Below, in pieces: positions 26,044 to 36,636 of a stretch of 64,000 nucleotides of DNA. Below the pieces are notes generated by a model, which saw only the letters and a list, made by a program, of their open reading frames with translations, was not told the origin of the DNA and did not search any database. Within the stretch, counting starts at the first letter, position 1. Each line of letters opens with the position of its first letter. Source of the stretch: Tissierella creatinophila DSM 6911 (lineage in GTDB: Bacteria; Bacillota; Clostridia; Tissierellales; Tissierellaceae); contig NZ_LTDM01000043.1 of the NCBI RefSeq assembly GCF_001940565.1, positions 1 to 64,000 on the forward strand. The letters run 5' to 3'. Both the position numbers and the translations under genes were made by a program.

Positions 26044-28381
26044 TTCCCTTTATCAAAGCTTCATCTAAAACTTCATTTATATTTTTCATAAATTTAAAAT
26101 CTATTTTCTTTTTAACTTTCTCAGATACTTCTTCTAAATCTCTTTTATTTTCATATGGAATAAGTATCTTCCCTATTCCCATCCTATGAGCTGCTAATAC
26201 TTTTTCTTTTATACCACCTACTGGAAGAACCCTTCCTCTAAGTGTTATCTCACCTGTCATAGCAACATCTTTATTAACTGGGCTATTAGATAATGCAGAT
26301 ATTACTGCGGTGGCCATAGTCACACCAGCAGAAGGACCATCTTTAGGTATTGCACCTTCTGGTACGTGTATATGAATATCCATATCTTTATAAAAGTCAG
26401 CTTCTATATGGAGCATGCTAGCATTTGCTCTAATATAGCTAATAGCTGCCATTGCAGATTCTTTCATCACATCTCCAAGCTTACCTGTAAGTTGAATTTT
26501 TCCAGTACCCTTTACAATGTTTACCTCAATAGATAACGTTTCTCCACCTACCTCTGTCCAAGCAAGTCCTGTCGCTACTCCTATCTGATTTTCTTTTTCA
26601 ACTAAGTCATATCTAAATCTTGGAGCTCCTAAATAGTTTGAAAGATTTCCTCTATTTATTCTTACTACATCTATCTCCTCTTCTACTATTCGTTTAGCAG
26701 CTTTCCTAATAATACTTGCTATTTCTCTTTCTAAATTTCTTACTCCTGCTTCTCTAGTATAAAAGCTTACTATATCTTTTATTAAATCTTTGGAAATTTG
26801 AACGTTTTTTTCTTCTAATCCATGTTCTTTAATCTGCTTTGGTAGAAGATATCTAAGTGCAATCTGAATCTTTTCTTCTTCTGTATATCCGCTTATCCTT
26901 ATAACTTCCATCCTATCTAAAAGTGGCGCTGGAATAGAGCCAATGGTATTTGCAGTAGTTACAAAAAATACTTTTGATAAATCTAAAGGAACTTCTAAAA
27001 AGTGATCTGTAAAGTCTACATTTTGTTCAGGATCTAATACTTCTAAAAGTGCACTTGCAGGGTCTCCTCTATAATCACTACTAACCTTATCTATTTCATC
27101 AAATAAAAATACAGGGTTTTTAGTGCCGGCTTTTTTCATTGAATCTATGATTCTTCCTGGCATGCTTCCTATATAAGTTCTTCTATGTCCACGAATTTCA
27201 GCTTCATCTCTTACCCCTCCAAGACTCATCCTTACAAAGTTTCTATCTAAAGCCTTAGAAATGGACTTTGCAATAGAAGTCTTTCCAACTCCCGGAGGAC
27301 CTACTAAACAAAGTATAGGACCTTTCATAGTACTTGTAAGTTTTTTTAGGGCTATAAATTCTAATATTCGCTCCTTTACATCTTCAAGACCAAAGTGATC
27401 TTCATCTAATATCTCACGAGATCTTTTAATATCTATATTAGCTGTAGATTCCAAGTTCCAAGGCAATTCTATTATCCAATCTAAATAAGTTCGAAGCATG
27501 CCGATTTCAGGTGAATTAGGAGACATTTGATTTAATCTATCAACTTCTTTTAGTAGTCTTTCTTCAATATCTTTATCCATATGAAATTCTTTTATTTTTT
27601 CTCTATACTCTTCTATCTCTTCTTCACTTTCAGCATCCTGTCCAAGTTCTCTTTGGATTGCCTTCATTTGTTCCTTTAAATAATATTCTTTTTGAACCTT
27701 ATTCATCTGTTTTTTTACTCTTTGATCAATCTTATCTTCTATTCTTAAAAGCTCTATTTCTTCATTTAATATACCATGAAGAGTTTCGAGTCTTTCATAA
27801 AAGTCAAATGTTTCTAATAACCTTTGATTGTCTTCTATTTTAAAAACTAAATAAGAAGCTATAATGTCAACCAATCTTCCTGGGTCTTCTATATCAGATA
27901 CTGCCATAAAAACCTCTGGTGATATCTTATTGTTTAAACTTATATATTCATCTAAATCCGCCATAATAAGTCTTATGGCAGCTTCCATAGTCTTATCTTT
28001 TTTAATTTCTAAAGGATCATATATATATTCCTCTGCTTCTGCTTCTATAAATGGTTCTTCTTTTAATATCTTTATTACTTTTCCTCTACTTAAACCTTCT
28101 ACAAGTACTCTAGTATTTCCTCCAGGAAGTTTCAACATTTGTTTTACTTTAGAAATAGTACCCACCGAGTAAAAGTCTTCTTCTTTTGGATTATCTATTT
28201 TTGGATCAATTTGTGTACATAGGAGTATTGAAGACTCATCAAGCATCGCTTTTTCTAATGCATTTATAGATTTTTCTCTTCCTACGTCAAAATGAATTAC
28301 CATAAAAGGAAAAATTGATATACCTCTTAAAGGTATAAGGGGTAGAGTTTTTTTATGGATTTCATAATTATTTTTTTCCAT
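26021..28381 (-). CDS. lon: ATP-dependent protease Lon
   Basis: Of 786 residues. N-terminal LON substrate domain (1-205), AAA+ domain with Walker [10 protein letters not shown] (about 365) and Walker [10 protein letters not shown], and C-terminal Ser-Lys protease domain with catalytic Ser in [13 protein letters not shown] (about 690) and Lys about 43 residues later (GGIKEK). It degrades misfolded and some regulatory proteins in the cytoplasm. It lies after the clpX terminator, so it has its own or read-through transcription. Confidence 0.97.
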   Translation of the reverse strand: MEKNNYEIHKKTLPLIPLRGISIFPFMVIHFDVGREKSINALEKAMLDESSILLCTQIDPKIDNPKEEDFYSVGTISKVKQMLKLPGGNTRVLVEGLSRGKVIKILKEEPFIEAEAEEYIYDPLEIKKDKTMEAAIRLIMADLDEYISLNNKISPEVFMAVSDIEDPGRLVDIIASYLVFKIEDNQRLLETFDFYERLETLHGILNEEIELLRIEDKIDQRVKKQMNKVQKEYYLKEQMKAIQRELGQDAESEEEIEEYREKIKEFHMDKDIEERLLKEVDRLNQMSPNSPEIGMLRTYLDWIIELPWNLESTANIDIKRSREILDEDHFGLEDVKERILEFIALKKLTSTMKGPILCLVGPPGVGKTSIAKSISKALDRNFVRMSLGGVRDEAEIRGHRRTYIGSMPGRIIDSMKKAGTKNPVFLFDEIDKVSSDYRGDPASALLEVLDPEQNVDFTDHFLEVPLDLSKVFFVTTANTIGSIPAPLLDRMEVIRISGYTEEEKIQIALRYLLPKQIKEHGLEEKNVQISKDLIKDIVSFYTREAGVRNLEREIASIIRKAAKRIVEEEIDVVRINRGNLSNYLGAPRFRYDLVEKENQIGVATGLAWTEVGGETLSIEVNIVKGTGKIQLTGKLGDVMKESAMAAISYIRANASMLHIEADFYKDMDIHIHVPEGAIPKDGPSAGVTMATAVISALSNSPVNKDVAMTGEITLRGRVLPVGGIKEKVLAAHRMGIGKILIPYENKRDLEEVSEKVKKKIDFKFMKNINEVLDEALIKGNEKYENN

Positions 28382-28410
28382 CTTATCACTCCTATTTCAA
28401 ATTAAAATAA

Positions 28411-28435
28411 AAGGCTCACATAAAGTGTGAGCCTT
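28411..28435 (-). terminator. intrinsic terminator of clpX
   Basis: Stem AAGGCTCACA with its complement around a short loop, then a T-rich run on the minus strand; separates clpX from lon. Confidence 0.8.
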
Positions 28436-29714
28436 AAGATGCAGATTCTTTATTTCCGGCTTTACTTGACCTACTTCTTTTTTTCTTATCCAATAACACC
28501 AATGTAGGTTCTCCTCTTTTTTCTACCGTTTCCTTAGTAATAAGGCATTTTTCAACATCTTCCCTAGATGGGATATCATACATTATATCAAGCATAGTCT
28601 CTTCTATAATACTTCTAAGACCCCTAGCACCTGTCTTTCTTTCAATAGCCTTTTTAGCTATAAGTTTTAATGCTTCTTCATCAAATTCTAAATCTACATC
28701 TTCCATTTTAAATAATTCTTTATATTGTTTTACAAGAGCATTTTTAGGTTCAGTTAAAATCCTAACTAAAGCTTCTTCATCAAGTTCTTCTAAAGTTACC
28801 ATAACTGGAAGTCTTCCTACAAACTCAGGAATAAGCCCAAATTTTAAAAGATCTTCTGGTTGAAGACTCTTTAGTATTTCCCCTACTCTTTGCTTTTCTT
28901 TTGTTTTTATTTCAGCACCAAAACCTATTGAATGCTTACCTATTCTATTTTGAACTACCTTTTCTAAGCCATCAAAGGCACCTGCAACTATAAATAGTAT
29001 ATTGGTAGTATCTACTTGAATAAAGTCTTGATGTGGATGTTTTCTACCACCTTGAGGTGGTACATTTGCAACAGTTCCTTCTAATATTTTTAGAAGAGCT
29101 TGTTGAACACCTTCTCCACTTACATCACGGGTAATAGATGGATTTTCTGTTTTTCTTGCTATTTTGTCAATTTCATCTATATAAATTATACCTTTTTCTG
29201 CTTTTTCAATATCGTAATCTGCAGCTTGAATAAGTTTTAAGAGTATATTTTCTACATCTTCTCCAACATACCCTGCTTCTGTAAGGCTTGTTGCATCCGC
29301 CATAGCAAAAGGTACATCTAATATCTTAGCTAATGTTTGAGCAAGCAGTGTTTTACCAGAACCAGTAGGTCCAACCATTAGGATGTTACTTTTTTGTAAC
29401 TCTATATCACTACCTTTAGTAGGTTTTTTATTTATTCTTTTATAATGGTTATATACCGCTACTGCAAGTGCTCTCTTGGCTTTTTCTTGCTGTATAACAT
29501 AATCATCTAAAACACTGTTTATGCTTGAAGGTTTTGGTATCTCTTCCATATCGTATTCAAAATGATCTACAAATTCTTCTTCTATTATATCTTGGCATAG
29601 CTCTATACATTCATTGCATATATAAACATTTGGCCCTGCAATGAGTCTACGCACTTGGTCTTGTGGTTTTCCACAAAATGAACAACGAAGTTGCTTTTCT
29701 TCAAATTTGGCCAT
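28434..29714 (-). CDS. clpX: ATP-dependent Clp protease ATP-binding subunit ClpX
   Basis: Of 426 residues. An N-terminal zinc-binding domain carries CSFCGK and CNECIELC (about 11-40). The AAA+ domain has Walker [13 protein letters not shown] (about 122), Walker [10 protein letters not shown], and the IGF loop for ClpP docking (SIGFGAE, about 265). It unfolds tagged proteins and feeds ClpP. Gene order tig-clpP-clpX-lon-engB is the common Firmicute order. Confidence 0.97.
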   Translation of the reverse strand: MAKFEEKQLRCSFCGKPQDQVRRLIAGPNVYICNECIELCQDIIEEEFVDHFEYDMEEIPKPSSINSVLDDYVIQQEKAKRALAVAVYNHYKRINKKPTKGSDIELQKSNILMVGPTGSGKTLLAQTLAKILDVPFAMADATSLTEAGYVGEDVENILLKLIQAADYDIEKAEKGIIYIDEIDKIARKTENPSITRDVSGEGVQQALLKILEGTVANVPPQGGRKHPHQDFIQVDTTNILFIVAGAFDGLEKVVQNRIGKHSIGFGAEIKTKEKQRVGEILKSLQPEDLLKFGLIPEFVGRLPVMVTLEELDEEALVRILTEPKNALVKQYKELFKMEDVDLEFDEEALKLIAKKAIERKTGARGLRSIIEETMLDIMYDIPSREDVEKCLITKETVEKRGEPTLVLLDKKKRSRSSKAGNKESAS

Positions 29715-29732
29715 TATGACACCTCTTTTAAT

Positions 29733-30317
29733 TTATTTTCTTGAATTAACTACTTTATCTATTATACCATATTCAACTGCTTTTTGTGCAGTCAAATGGT
29801 AATCTCTATCAGTATCTTGAGCAATCTTTTCAAGTGGCTGACCAGTTCTTTCACTTAGTATATGGTTTATTCTCTCTCTTATCTCAATAATCTTTTCTGC
29901 TTGAATTCTAATATCTTCTGCTTGACCTTGAGTTCCTCCAAGAGGTTGATGAATCATTATATCAGAGTTTGGAAGTGAGAATCTTTTTCCCTTTGCTCCT
30001 CCAGCAAGTAAAAACGCTCCCATACTAGCAGCCATTCCTACACATATAGTTGATACTTCTGGCTTTATATACTGCATCGTATCATAAATAGCAAATCCTG
30101 CACTAACTGAACCTCCAGGGCTATTTATATATATTTGAACATCTTTATCCGGATCTTCAGCTTCTAAAAATAAAAGCTGAGCTACTATAAGATCAGACAT
30201 TACATTATTTACTTCTCCTCCTAAAAATATAATTCTTTCCTTTAGAAGTCTTGAATAAATATCGTATGATCTTTCTCCTCTACTTGTTTGTTCTACGACC
30301 ATTGGTACTAATGCCAT
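29733..30317 (-). CDS. clpP: ATP-dependent Clp protease proteolytic subunit ClpP
   Basis: Of 194 residues. Catalytic triad: Ser in [11 protein letters not shown] (about 98), His in MIHQPLGG (about 123), Asp in DTDRDYHL (about 172). It forms the double-ring protease chamber with ClpX. Lies 19 bases downstream of tig and 18 bases before clpX, so the three are one operon. Confidence 0.97.
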   Translation of the reverse strand: MALVPMVVEQTSRGERSYDIYSRLLKERIIFLGGEVNNVMSDLIVAQLLFLEAEDPDKDVQIYINSPGGSVSAGFAIYDTMQYIKPEVSTICVGMAASMGAFLLAGGAKGKRFSLPNSDIMIHQPLGGTQGQAEDIRIQAEKIIEIRERINHILSERTGQPLEKIAQDTDRDYHLTAQKAVEYGIIDKVVNSRK

Positions 30318-30335
30318 ATTAAACCATCCTCCCTG

Positions 30336-31625
30336 TTAATTAAACTTAGCATTTTCTAATAAAAGTTCCATAGCTTTACTATTAGCTATACCCTTTTTCA
30401 AAAATTCTAAATCTCCACGTTTCATATCTTTTACAAATCCTTCTGTATCTTCTGCACTATACTGCTTTGCTAGTTTTTCTAATTCTTTATCTATTTCTTC
30501 TTCATTTACTTCTATTTTTTCAGCTTCTACTAGAGCTTCTAATATTAAGTCAACATTTACCCTTTGCTTAGCTGTAGGCTTTAACTGTTCTCTTAAATCA
30601 TCAATATTAGATCCTGTAAGTTCGATATACTTTTCAAGTTCTAAGCCTTGATTTCTAAGTCTAAAATCGAACTGTCTAACTTCTTCATCAATTTGTGTTT
30701 CTATCATTCCTTCAGGTATATCTACCTCTGAAATTTCCATAAGTTTTTCAAGTATTGAATTTTCTTTTTCAGCTCTTTCTTGTTTAACTAATTCTTCACT
30801 AATTTTTTCTTTTATATCTCCTTTTAATTCTTCAAGTGTATCAAACTCACTTATATCTTTAGCAAGTTCATCATCTAATTCTGGAAGCTCTTTTTTCTTT
30901 ATATCATGAATTGTAACTTTAAATTTAGCATCTTTTCCAGCTAAAGACTCTTCATGGTATTCTTCAGGAAATTTAACATCAACATCTACTACTTCTTCTT
31001 TCTTATGCCCAATAAGTCCTTCTTCAAATCCCGGTACAAAAGATTTAGAACCTATTTCAAGTTTGTGTCCTTCTGCACTTCCGCCTTCGAACTCTTCACC
31101 ATCTTTAGTTCCTACAAAATCAATAGTTACTAAATCTCCCTCTTGTATTTCTCTATCATTTGCATCCACTAGTCTTGCGTTAGATTCTCTTAAACCATTT
31201 AATTCAGTTTCTACCATTTCATCTGTTACACTATAGTCTTTCTTCTCTAATTCTATGTTTTTATAGTCACCAAGTTTAACTTCTGGTTTAACATCTACAT
31301 CTATCTTTACTACTATATCTTTTCCTTTTTCTATTTCTTCTATATCTACTTCAGGTCTATCTACTGGTTCTATTTTCAATTCTTCTATTGCCATATCATA
31401 TTTTTCTGGCAATACAAAGTTTATCGCATCATCATAAAATACTTCTTCTCCATAGTTCATTTCAATAATCTTTCTAGGAGTTTTACCCTTTCTAAATCCT
31501 GGTATATTAAATTTTCCCCTATTTTGTAAGTAAGCCTTTTGTAATCCTTTTTCAAACTCATCCCATTCTATACCAATATTAAAGGAAACCTTGTTTCCTT
31601 CTTTTTTTTCTATAACAGATTTCAT
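30336..31625 (-). CDS. tig: trigger factor
   Basis: Of 429 residues from ATG 31625, chosen because GAGGAGG stands nine bases upstream and the family starts with MKSVIEKKE; an in-frame codon at 31643 is less likely. The N-terminal ribosome-binding domain has GFRKGKTPR (about 45), the middle FKBP-type domain is at 155-240 (DLVTIDFVG), and the C-terminal helical chaperone domain follows. It binds new chains at the ribosome exit. First gene of the clp operon. Confidence 0.95.
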   Translation of the reverse strand: MKSVIEKKEGNKVSFNIGIEWDEFEKGLQKAYLQNRGKFNIPGFRKGKTPRKIIEMNYGEEVFYDDAINFVLPEKYDMAIEELKIEPVDRPEVDIEEIEKGKDIVVKIDVDVKPEVKLGDYKNIELEKKDYSVTDEMVETELNGLRESNARLVDANDREIQEGDLVTIDFVGTKDGEEFEGGSAEGHKLEIGSKSFVPGFEEGLIGHKKEEVVDVDVKFPEEYHEESLAGKDAKFKVTIHDIKKKELPELDDELAKDISEFDTLEELKGDIKEKISEELVKQERAEKENSILEKLMEISEVDIPEGMIETQIDEEVRQFDFRLRNQGLELEKYIELTGSNIDDLREQLKPTAKQRVNVDLILEALVEAEKIEVNEEEIDKELEKLAKQYSAEDTEGFVKDMKRGDLEFLKKGIANSKAMELLLENAKFN

Positions 31626-31718
31626 CCTAAATATCCTCCTCAAAAGTTTTGTAGATTTTCGCTACCATTATATCATATTATTATAACATAACAATATATT
31701 ATTTCAAAGCAATATGAA

Positions 31719-31746
31719 AAAACCAATGGATATGTCCATTGGTTTT
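31719..31746 (-). terminator. intrinsic terminator after tRNA-Leu
   Basis: Perfect 12-pair stem AAAACCAATGGA with its complement around a four-base loop, just after the tRNA on the minus strand. Confidence 0.8.
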
Positions 31747-31749
31747 GTA

Positions 31750-31833
31750 TGGTGCGGGAAAGAGGACTTGAACCCCCACGTCAATGACACTAGATCCTAA
31801 GTCTAGCGCGTCTGCCAATTCCGCCACTCCCGC
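31750..31833 (-). tRNA. tRNA-Leu, anticodon UAG
   Basis: Reads GCGGGAGTGGCGGAATTGG at the 5' end and ends in an encoded CCA. The acceptor stem pairs GCGGGAG with TTCCCGC, the anticodon stem is CTAGA/TCTAG around CTTAGGA (anticodon TAG), the long variable arm is that of a class II tRNA, and the T arm contains GGTTCAAGTCC. Length 84. Confidence 0.95.
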
Positions 31834-31859
31834 ATAAAGAAGTTTTTTACTACTTCTTT

Positions 31860-31889
31860 ATTATACATCAACCAATAAGATTTTGTCAA
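31860..31889 (-). promoter_or_regulatory. sigma-A promoter of tRNA-Leu
   Basis: On the minus strand TTGACA, 18 bases, TATAAT, both hexamers perfect, about 26 bases before the tRNA. A small hairpin (AAAGAAGT/ACTTCTTT) lies between. Confidence 0.8.
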
Positions 31890-31905
31890 TATTTTTTTAT
31901 TTTTT

Positions 31906-32742
31906 TTAAAAGGCTAAAATAATCCCCTCATGATTAACATATGCAGTACTTAAGCCCTTGGTCTCTACTATTAGTATATCCTTAAAATCATAAAGTGATT
32001 TTATTTTTTCTTTTAAATCTTTTGCCTTTTGAGGTGCATTGGCATGGGATATTGCTAGAATTTTTTCTTTAAAGTCTTTTTTACTCTCCCCTATGATTTC
32101 AACCAATCTATTAAAAGCTTTATTGCTTCCTCTTATATTTTCTACTAGATGAATATTACCTTCATCATCTGCACCCATTATGGGTTTGAAATTTAAAATT
32201 GTTGCTATTAATCCTTTAGTCTTTGAAATTCTTCCATTTTTAATAAGATTGCTTAGATCTTCAGATATAAAATAAGTCTTCATATCCTTTATATAATCCT
32301 CTACCTTTTCTACTATTTCTTCTTTTGATAACCCTTTTTCTACCAATTCCCCTATCTTAATAGCAGTTAAAGTTTCTGTAACACTTGCTCCTTTTGAATC
32401 AAATACATGAACAAACTTTTCAGAATCTTTCTCTAAAGCCATATCACGAGCTAAAATAGCACTATTATAAGTTCCAGATAGTTTATCTGCAATTGTAACT
32501 ACAAATATATCTTTTGCTTTTTCATATGCATCCATAAAATCTCCTGGTGATGGACAAGATGTCTTTATAGGATTCGGACTTGCTTTCATAGCTTTTACAA
32601 GGTCTTCCATAACTATATCTTTATCATCTCTAAACTCTTTTTCATCTATTGCTATATTAAATGGTACAAGTTCTATATTTAAATCCTTTTCTATAACCTC
32701 ATTTAAATCACAGCTACTATCTGCAACTATTTTATAGTCCAT
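31906..32742 (-). CDS. DegV-family fatty-acid-binding protein (second copy)
   Basis: Of 278 residues. N-terminus KIVADSSCDLNEVIEKDLNIE, ligand site ADKLSGTYNSA (about 92) and C-terminal ISHANAPQKA segment are all DegV/FakB-like. It differs clearly from the copy at 19126, which suggests different fatty-acid preference. Lies 19 bases after glmM and probably shares its transcript. Confidence 0.88.
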   Translation of the reverse strand: MDYKIVADSSCDLNEVIEKDLNIELVPFNIAIDEKEFRDDKDIVMEDLVKAMKASPNPIKTSCPSPGDFMDAYEKAKDIFVVTIADKLSGTYNSAILARDMALEKDSEKFVHVFDSKGASVTETLTAIKIGELVEKGLSKEEIVEKVEDYIKDMKTYFISEDLSNLIKNGRISKTKGLIATILNFKPIMGADDEGNIHLVENIRGSNKAFNRLVEIIGESKKDFKEKILAISHANAPQKAKDLKEKIKSLYDFKDILIVETKGLSTAYVNHEGIILAF

Positions 32743-32760
32743 TTAAGAACCTCCTGTTAT

Positions 32761-34107
32761 TTAGTTTTTTAATTTCCTTTCTATCAACAAAGCTAAATCT
32801 TTTGCAATGCTAGTAATCTCTTCTTGATTTTCCCCTTCTATCATAACTCTAACCAAAGGTTCTGTACCAGAAGGTCTTATAACTACTCTTCCTTTACCAT
32901 GAAACTGCTTTTCTATTCTTTCTATTTCCTCTTTTATTTGTATGTCTTCTAGATATTTATATTTCTTTTCATTATTTACCTTAGCATTTATTAAAATCTG
33001 TGGATAATCCTTCATAACATCGCTTAATTCACTCATTGTCTTACCACTTGCCCTTAAAACTTCTAATAGATGAAGGGCTGTTGCTAAGCCATCTCCTGTA
33101 GTATTATATTGTAAAAAAATTATATGACCTGATTGTTCTCCACCAAGTACAAAGTCACTTTGTAACATTTCTTCAAGTACATATCTATCTCCTACTGTAG
33201 TTTTAACTATATTCATACCCATTTCTTTTAGATATATATCAAGCCCCATATTAGTCATTATAGTTCCTACTACTGTATCATTATTTAATTTACCATTTTC
33301 TTTTAAATGAGTAGCACATATCGCTAATATATGGTCACCATCTATTATCTTTCCTTTTTCATCTACAGCTATAATCCTATCTGCATCACCATCAAAAGAT
33401 ACACCTATATCAGCCTTTTCTCTTATTACAAGTTCCTGAATTATCTTAGGATTAGTAGACCCACAATCTTTATTTATATTCATACCATCTGGACTAATAT
33501 TTACATATACAACTTCTCCATTTAGTTCTTTTATTATTTCAGGTCCAATCTTAGATAGTGCACCATTTCCACAATCCATAGCTACCTTTATACCCTTTAA
33601 ATCTATATTTATACTTTTCTTTAAAAATTCTTTATAATCTTTTGCACCATTTTCCTCAACATAAACTCTTCCTATGTCTGCTCCAATAGGTCTTAAATCA
33701 ACTTCTTTTTCTTTGTTTAATATCTCTTCTATTTCTTCTTCTACCTCATCTGGAAGCTTTAAACCATCTTTGTTAAAAAACTTTATTCCATTATATTCTC
33801 CTGGATTATGAGATGCTGAAATCATAATTCCAGCTATTGCTTTATACTCACGAGTCAAGTATGCAATAGCAGGTGTTGGTATAACTCCAAGAGTGACTAC
33901 ATCAAGACCCATAGAAGTAATTCCAGCTATAAGACTAGCCTCTAGCATATCTCCTGAGACCCTAGTATCCTTTCCTATAAGTATCTTTCCCTTTTTACCA
34001 TGAGTAAGTATAAACGCACCTGCTCTACCAACTTCAAAGGCAAGTTCAGGTGTTAAGTCTTTATTTGCAATTCCCCTTATACCATCTGTTCCAAAATATC
34101 TCGTCAT
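32761..34107 (-). CDS. glmM: phosphoglucosamine mutase
   Basis: Of 448 residues. The phosphoserine loop is MISASHNPGEYNGIKFF (about 98-114), the magnesium loop is FDGDADRI (about 240), and the sugar-phosphate site is RPSGTEPLVRVM (about 417). Converts glucosamine-6-phosphate to glucosamine-1-phosphate for cell-wall synthesis. In many Firmicutes glmM follows cdaA-cdaR; here it is 15 kb from them, next to cca. Confidence 0.96.
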   Translation of the reverse strand: MTRYFGTDGIRGIANKDLTPELAFEVGRAGAFILTHGKKGKILIGKDTRVSGDMLEASLIAGITSMGLDVVTLGVIPTPAIAYLTREYKAIAGIMISASHNPGEYNGIKFFNKDGLKLPDEVEEEIEEILNKEKEVDLRPIGADIGRVYVEENGAKDYKEFLKKSINIDLKGIKVAMDCGNGALSKIGPEIIKELNGEVVYVNISPDGMNINKDCGSTNPKIIQELVIREKADIGVSFDGDADRIIAVDEKGKIIDGDHILAICATHLKENGKLNNDTVVGTIMTNMGLDIYLKEMGMNIVKTTVGDRYVLEEMLQSDFVLGGEQSGHIIFLQYNTTGDGLATALHLLEVLRASGKTMSELSDVMKDYPQILINAKVNNEKKYKYLEDIQIKEEIERIEKQFHGKGRVVIRPSGTEPLVRVMIEGENQEEITSIAKDLALLIERKLKN

Positions 34108-34133
34108 ATATTTACCTCCATCTTTTCCATAAT

Positions 34134-35471
34134 TTACATCTTAAATTTATCTAATACAGTTTCCATTAATGTTTCTTTTTTATTTAGCTTAGGGTCTTCT
34201 AATACCATTTCTAATAAATAATCTAATATTTCTCCTATCAGTTTTCCCTGTTTATATCCTAAGTTTACTATATCAGTTCCATTAATATCAAGTTGTTTTT
34301 TCTCAATAGGCTCATTTTCTTTTATTATATCATTTATTTCTTGTTTTCTTTTTTCTATAAAACTTATATCTCTGTTTTTACTTGTACATTTCATATCTGC
34401 CTTTTGAAGATCTAAAAGATGATAAATTCTTTCCTTACCAACACGATGAATCAGCCTTTTAAGACCTTTTTTACTATAATCATTGTGTTGAGTCATATGT
34501 TCTTTTACAAGAATTTTAACCCCTTCTATTATGCTATTGGAAGCCTTCAGCCTTCTTAATATCTTTTCTGCCATAGACACTCCTTTATCTTGATGTCCAT
34601 AAAAATGTCCTACACCTTCTTCATCCAGGCTAAATGTACTAGGTTTTGCTATATCGTGAAAAAGAGCCGCAAGCCTTATATCTATAATAGCAGGAGTAGA
34701 GTCTACTACACACAGTATATGATTGAATACATCAAATTCATGATGAGGATTGTGCTGATCAAATCCTACTGTATCTATAAGTTCTGGGATTATTATATCT
34801 AATATATCTAAGCTATATAAAAGTTTTATACCATATGAAGGTTTTTTTGAAAGTAGGATTTTAAATAGCTCCACTCTAATTCTTTCTGCGCTTATCTTTT
34901 CTAAAAAGCTACTCATTTCTTTTGAAGCTTTTAAAGTTGCTTCTTCTATTTTAAATCCAAGAGTTGCACTAATCCTTACACATCTTAAAATCCTAAGATA
35001 GTCTTCTGAAAATCTTTCTCTAGGCTCACCTACTGTCCTAATAATACCACTTGTTAGGTCTTCTCTTCCACCAAATGGATCTATAAGTCCTCTTTTTTTA
35101 GAATATGCCATAGCATTTATCGTAAAATCACGTCTTTTTAAATCTTCTTTTATATCACTTGAAAAAGAAATCACACTTGGTCTTCTTCCATCTATATAAT
35201 CTTCTTCTATTCTATAGGTAGTTATTTCTACATTTCCTTCGTTTTGAACTACAACTATAGTTCCAAATTCTTTTCCTACGGGTATAGTCTTAAAGTCTTT
35301 AAATACCTCTTCTATTTGTTCTGGAAGAGCATTTGTAGTTATATCGTAGTCTGAAGGTGTTTTACCAAGTAAAGTATCTCTAACGCTACCTCCTACTATA
35401 AAAGCTTCAAAGCCACGTTCTTCTAATTTATTTAAAAGAGTTTTTACATAACTAGGTATTATAAATTTCAT
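34134..35471 (-). CDS. cca: CCA tRNA nucleotidyltransferase
   Basis: Of 445 residues from ATG 35471 (GGAGG seven bases upstream; the frame opens earlier without a ribosome site). The nucleotidyltransferase head has GGSVRDTLLGKTPSDYDI with the two catalytic Asp, then RRDFTINAMAY and the neck with ERFSEDYLRILRCVR. An HD domain (LFHDIAKP, about 262) follows. Adds or repairs the CCA end of tRNAs. Class II family could also give a poly(A) polymerase, but the context and length favour CCA. Confidence 0.9.
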   Translation of the reverse strand: MKFIIPSYVKTLLNKLEERGFEAFIVGGSVRDTLLGKTPSDYDITTNALPEQIEEVFKDFKTIPVGKEFGTIVVVQNEGNVEITTYRIEEDYIDGRRPSVISFSSDIKEDLKRRDFTINAMAYSKKRGLIDPFGGREDLTSGIIRTVGEPRERFSEDYLRILRCVRISATLGFKIEEATLKASKEMSSFLEKISAERIRVELFKILLSKKPSYGIKLLYSLDILDIIIPELIDTVGFDQHNPHHEFDVFNHILCVVDSTPAIIDIRLAALFHDIAKPSTFSLDEEGVGHFYGHQDKGVSMAEKILRRLKASNSIIEGVKILVKEHMTQHNDYSKKGLKRLIHRVGKERIYHLLDLQKADMKCTSKNRDISFIEKRKQEINDIIKENEPIEKKQLDINGTDIVNLGYKQGKLIGEILDYLLEMVLEDPKLNKKETLMETVLDKFKM

Positions 35472-35529
35472 AACTTTCCTCCAAGGTTTGATAATATTAT
35501 TATAACACAATTATAAAAGTTTAATATAA

Positions 35530-35564
35530 AAAATGACCTTAGTTTTAAGCCTAAGGTCATTTTT
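35530..35564 (-). terminator. intrinsic terminator after the 80-residue membrane protein
   Basis: Stem AAAATGACCTTAG with its complement around eight bases, flanked by a T-run. Confidence 0.75.
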
Positions 35565-35617
35565 ATAAATTATATATAGTTTTATTTATCAATTATTCTA
35601 CAAGTTTGTTTATTATA

Positions 35618-35860
35618 TTATGCTTTATTAGTTTTATTAGTTTTATTACTTTTTATAATTATACTTAAAATCACGTATAAATTTATACTTATCCAAATTA
35701 ATAATATATTATAACTATCTTCAAAAAGTGAAATAGGTATTCCATAAGAATTTAAACCCCCAATTATATTTCCTATTATAAAAAGAATATTTGATATAAT
35801 GGAACTGATAGGATATGAAAATAAAATTATAAGTAGATCTTTTTTAGAGGAATTAACCAT
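35618..35860 (-). CDS. small membrane protein of unknown function (80 residues)
   Basis: ATG with GGAGGTG nearby. Two membrane segments (IILFSYPISSIISNILFIIG and ILLIWISINLYVILSIII) and a short basic, repeated tail (SNKTNKTNKA). No family recognised. It precedes the terminator at 35530 and lies downstream of two other small membrane genes, all read leftwards. Confidence 0.55.
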   Translation of the reverse strand: MVNSSKKDLLIILFSYPISSIISNILFIIGNIIGGLNSYGIPISLFEDSYNILLIWISINLYVILSIIIKSNKTNKTNKA

Positions 35861-35927
35861 TTACAATGCACCTCCAATATAAAAATAATTTTAAAAAGTT
35901 ATACTAGCATAAAACATATTAATAATC

Positions 35928-36167
35928 TTATTTATTTTTCTTGATTTCATCTATAATAGTTATTGTACAATAAAAAATTGTGAAAATGATACTCATACAA
36001 AAACTTATTATAATTGAAAAACTTTCATCATGAAATATTAAATCGGAAATAAAGAATACTATAAATATTGTAAATAAAAGTATATAAAAAGTAAATAATA
36101 CTGATTTTAATATTTTTTTCATAAATTTATCATTATATTCTACTATTTTCTTGTCTTCGTTACTCAT
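35928..36167 (-). CDS. small membrane protein of unknown function (79 residues)
   Basis: ATG with ACAGGAGATT before it. A basic/acidic soluble start (MSNEDKKIVEYNDKFMKK) is followed by two hydrophobic segments and a charged end (DEIKKNK). Not related by eye to its neighbours except in being small and hydrophobic. Function unknown. Confidence 0.55.
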   Translation of the reverse strand: MSNEDKKIVEYNDKFMKKILKSVLFTFYILLFTIFIVFFISDLIFHDESFSIIISFCMSIIFTIFYCTITIIDEIKKNK

Positions 36168-36262
36168 ATACTAATCTCCTGTTACAATATATTTTATTTT
36201 ATAAGACTTCTCAATTATATCCCTAATCTTTTTAATTCTTTTTATAAATCAAAGTTTCTAAT

Positions 36263-36403
36263 TTAAGAGTTCTTTTTTATATATGCCCTTAATGCCTTAA
36301 TTATTAAAAACACAATATATATACCTACTCCTAGTATAGCTAATGAGATTATTGTATTTATTATAGACATTCCTTCTGGAAATGCTGTTACCGAGATATC
36401 CAT
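36263..36403 (-). CDS. small single-span membrane protein (46 residues)
   Basis: Starts with ATG 36403 after a strong GGAGGAAGTT site. The 46-residue product has a short outside part (MDISVTAFPEGMS), one membrane segment (INTIISLAILGVGIYIVFLI) and a basic tail (RAYIKKNS). Function unknown; the ribosome site makes it likely real. Confidence 0.6.
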   Translation of the reverse strand: MDISVTAFPEGMSIINTIISLAILGVGIYIVFLIIKALRAYIKKNS

Positions 36404-36538
36404 AACTTCCTCCTTTTATATAGATATTTAATAATACTTTACTTGCTTAATTCTACTTTAATTCCCCAAAATAATATGTTTTACTATCTTCTTTTTAGAA
36501 CTTCTTTCCCATATTATTTATATTAATTTTAAATAAAA

Positions 36539-36578
36539 AACCATTCTAATTGTATATTAATATTCAATTAGAATGGTT
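36539..36578 (-). terminator. intrinsic terminator of the fab operon
   Basis: Fourteen-pair stem AACCATTCTAATTG with its complement around a 12-base loop, then a T-run on the minus strand; 58 bases after fabF. Confidence 0.75.
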
Positions 36579-36636
36579 TGCTTTAATTCTTGAAATCCCA
36601 TCTTAGACTGATTGCAAGTAGGACATTTTTTATCTT

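Noticed and set aside
32761-34107. Idea that glmM belongs to a cdaA-cdaR-glmM operon here
   Set aside because: The cdaA-cdaR pair is 14 kb away and has its own terminator.
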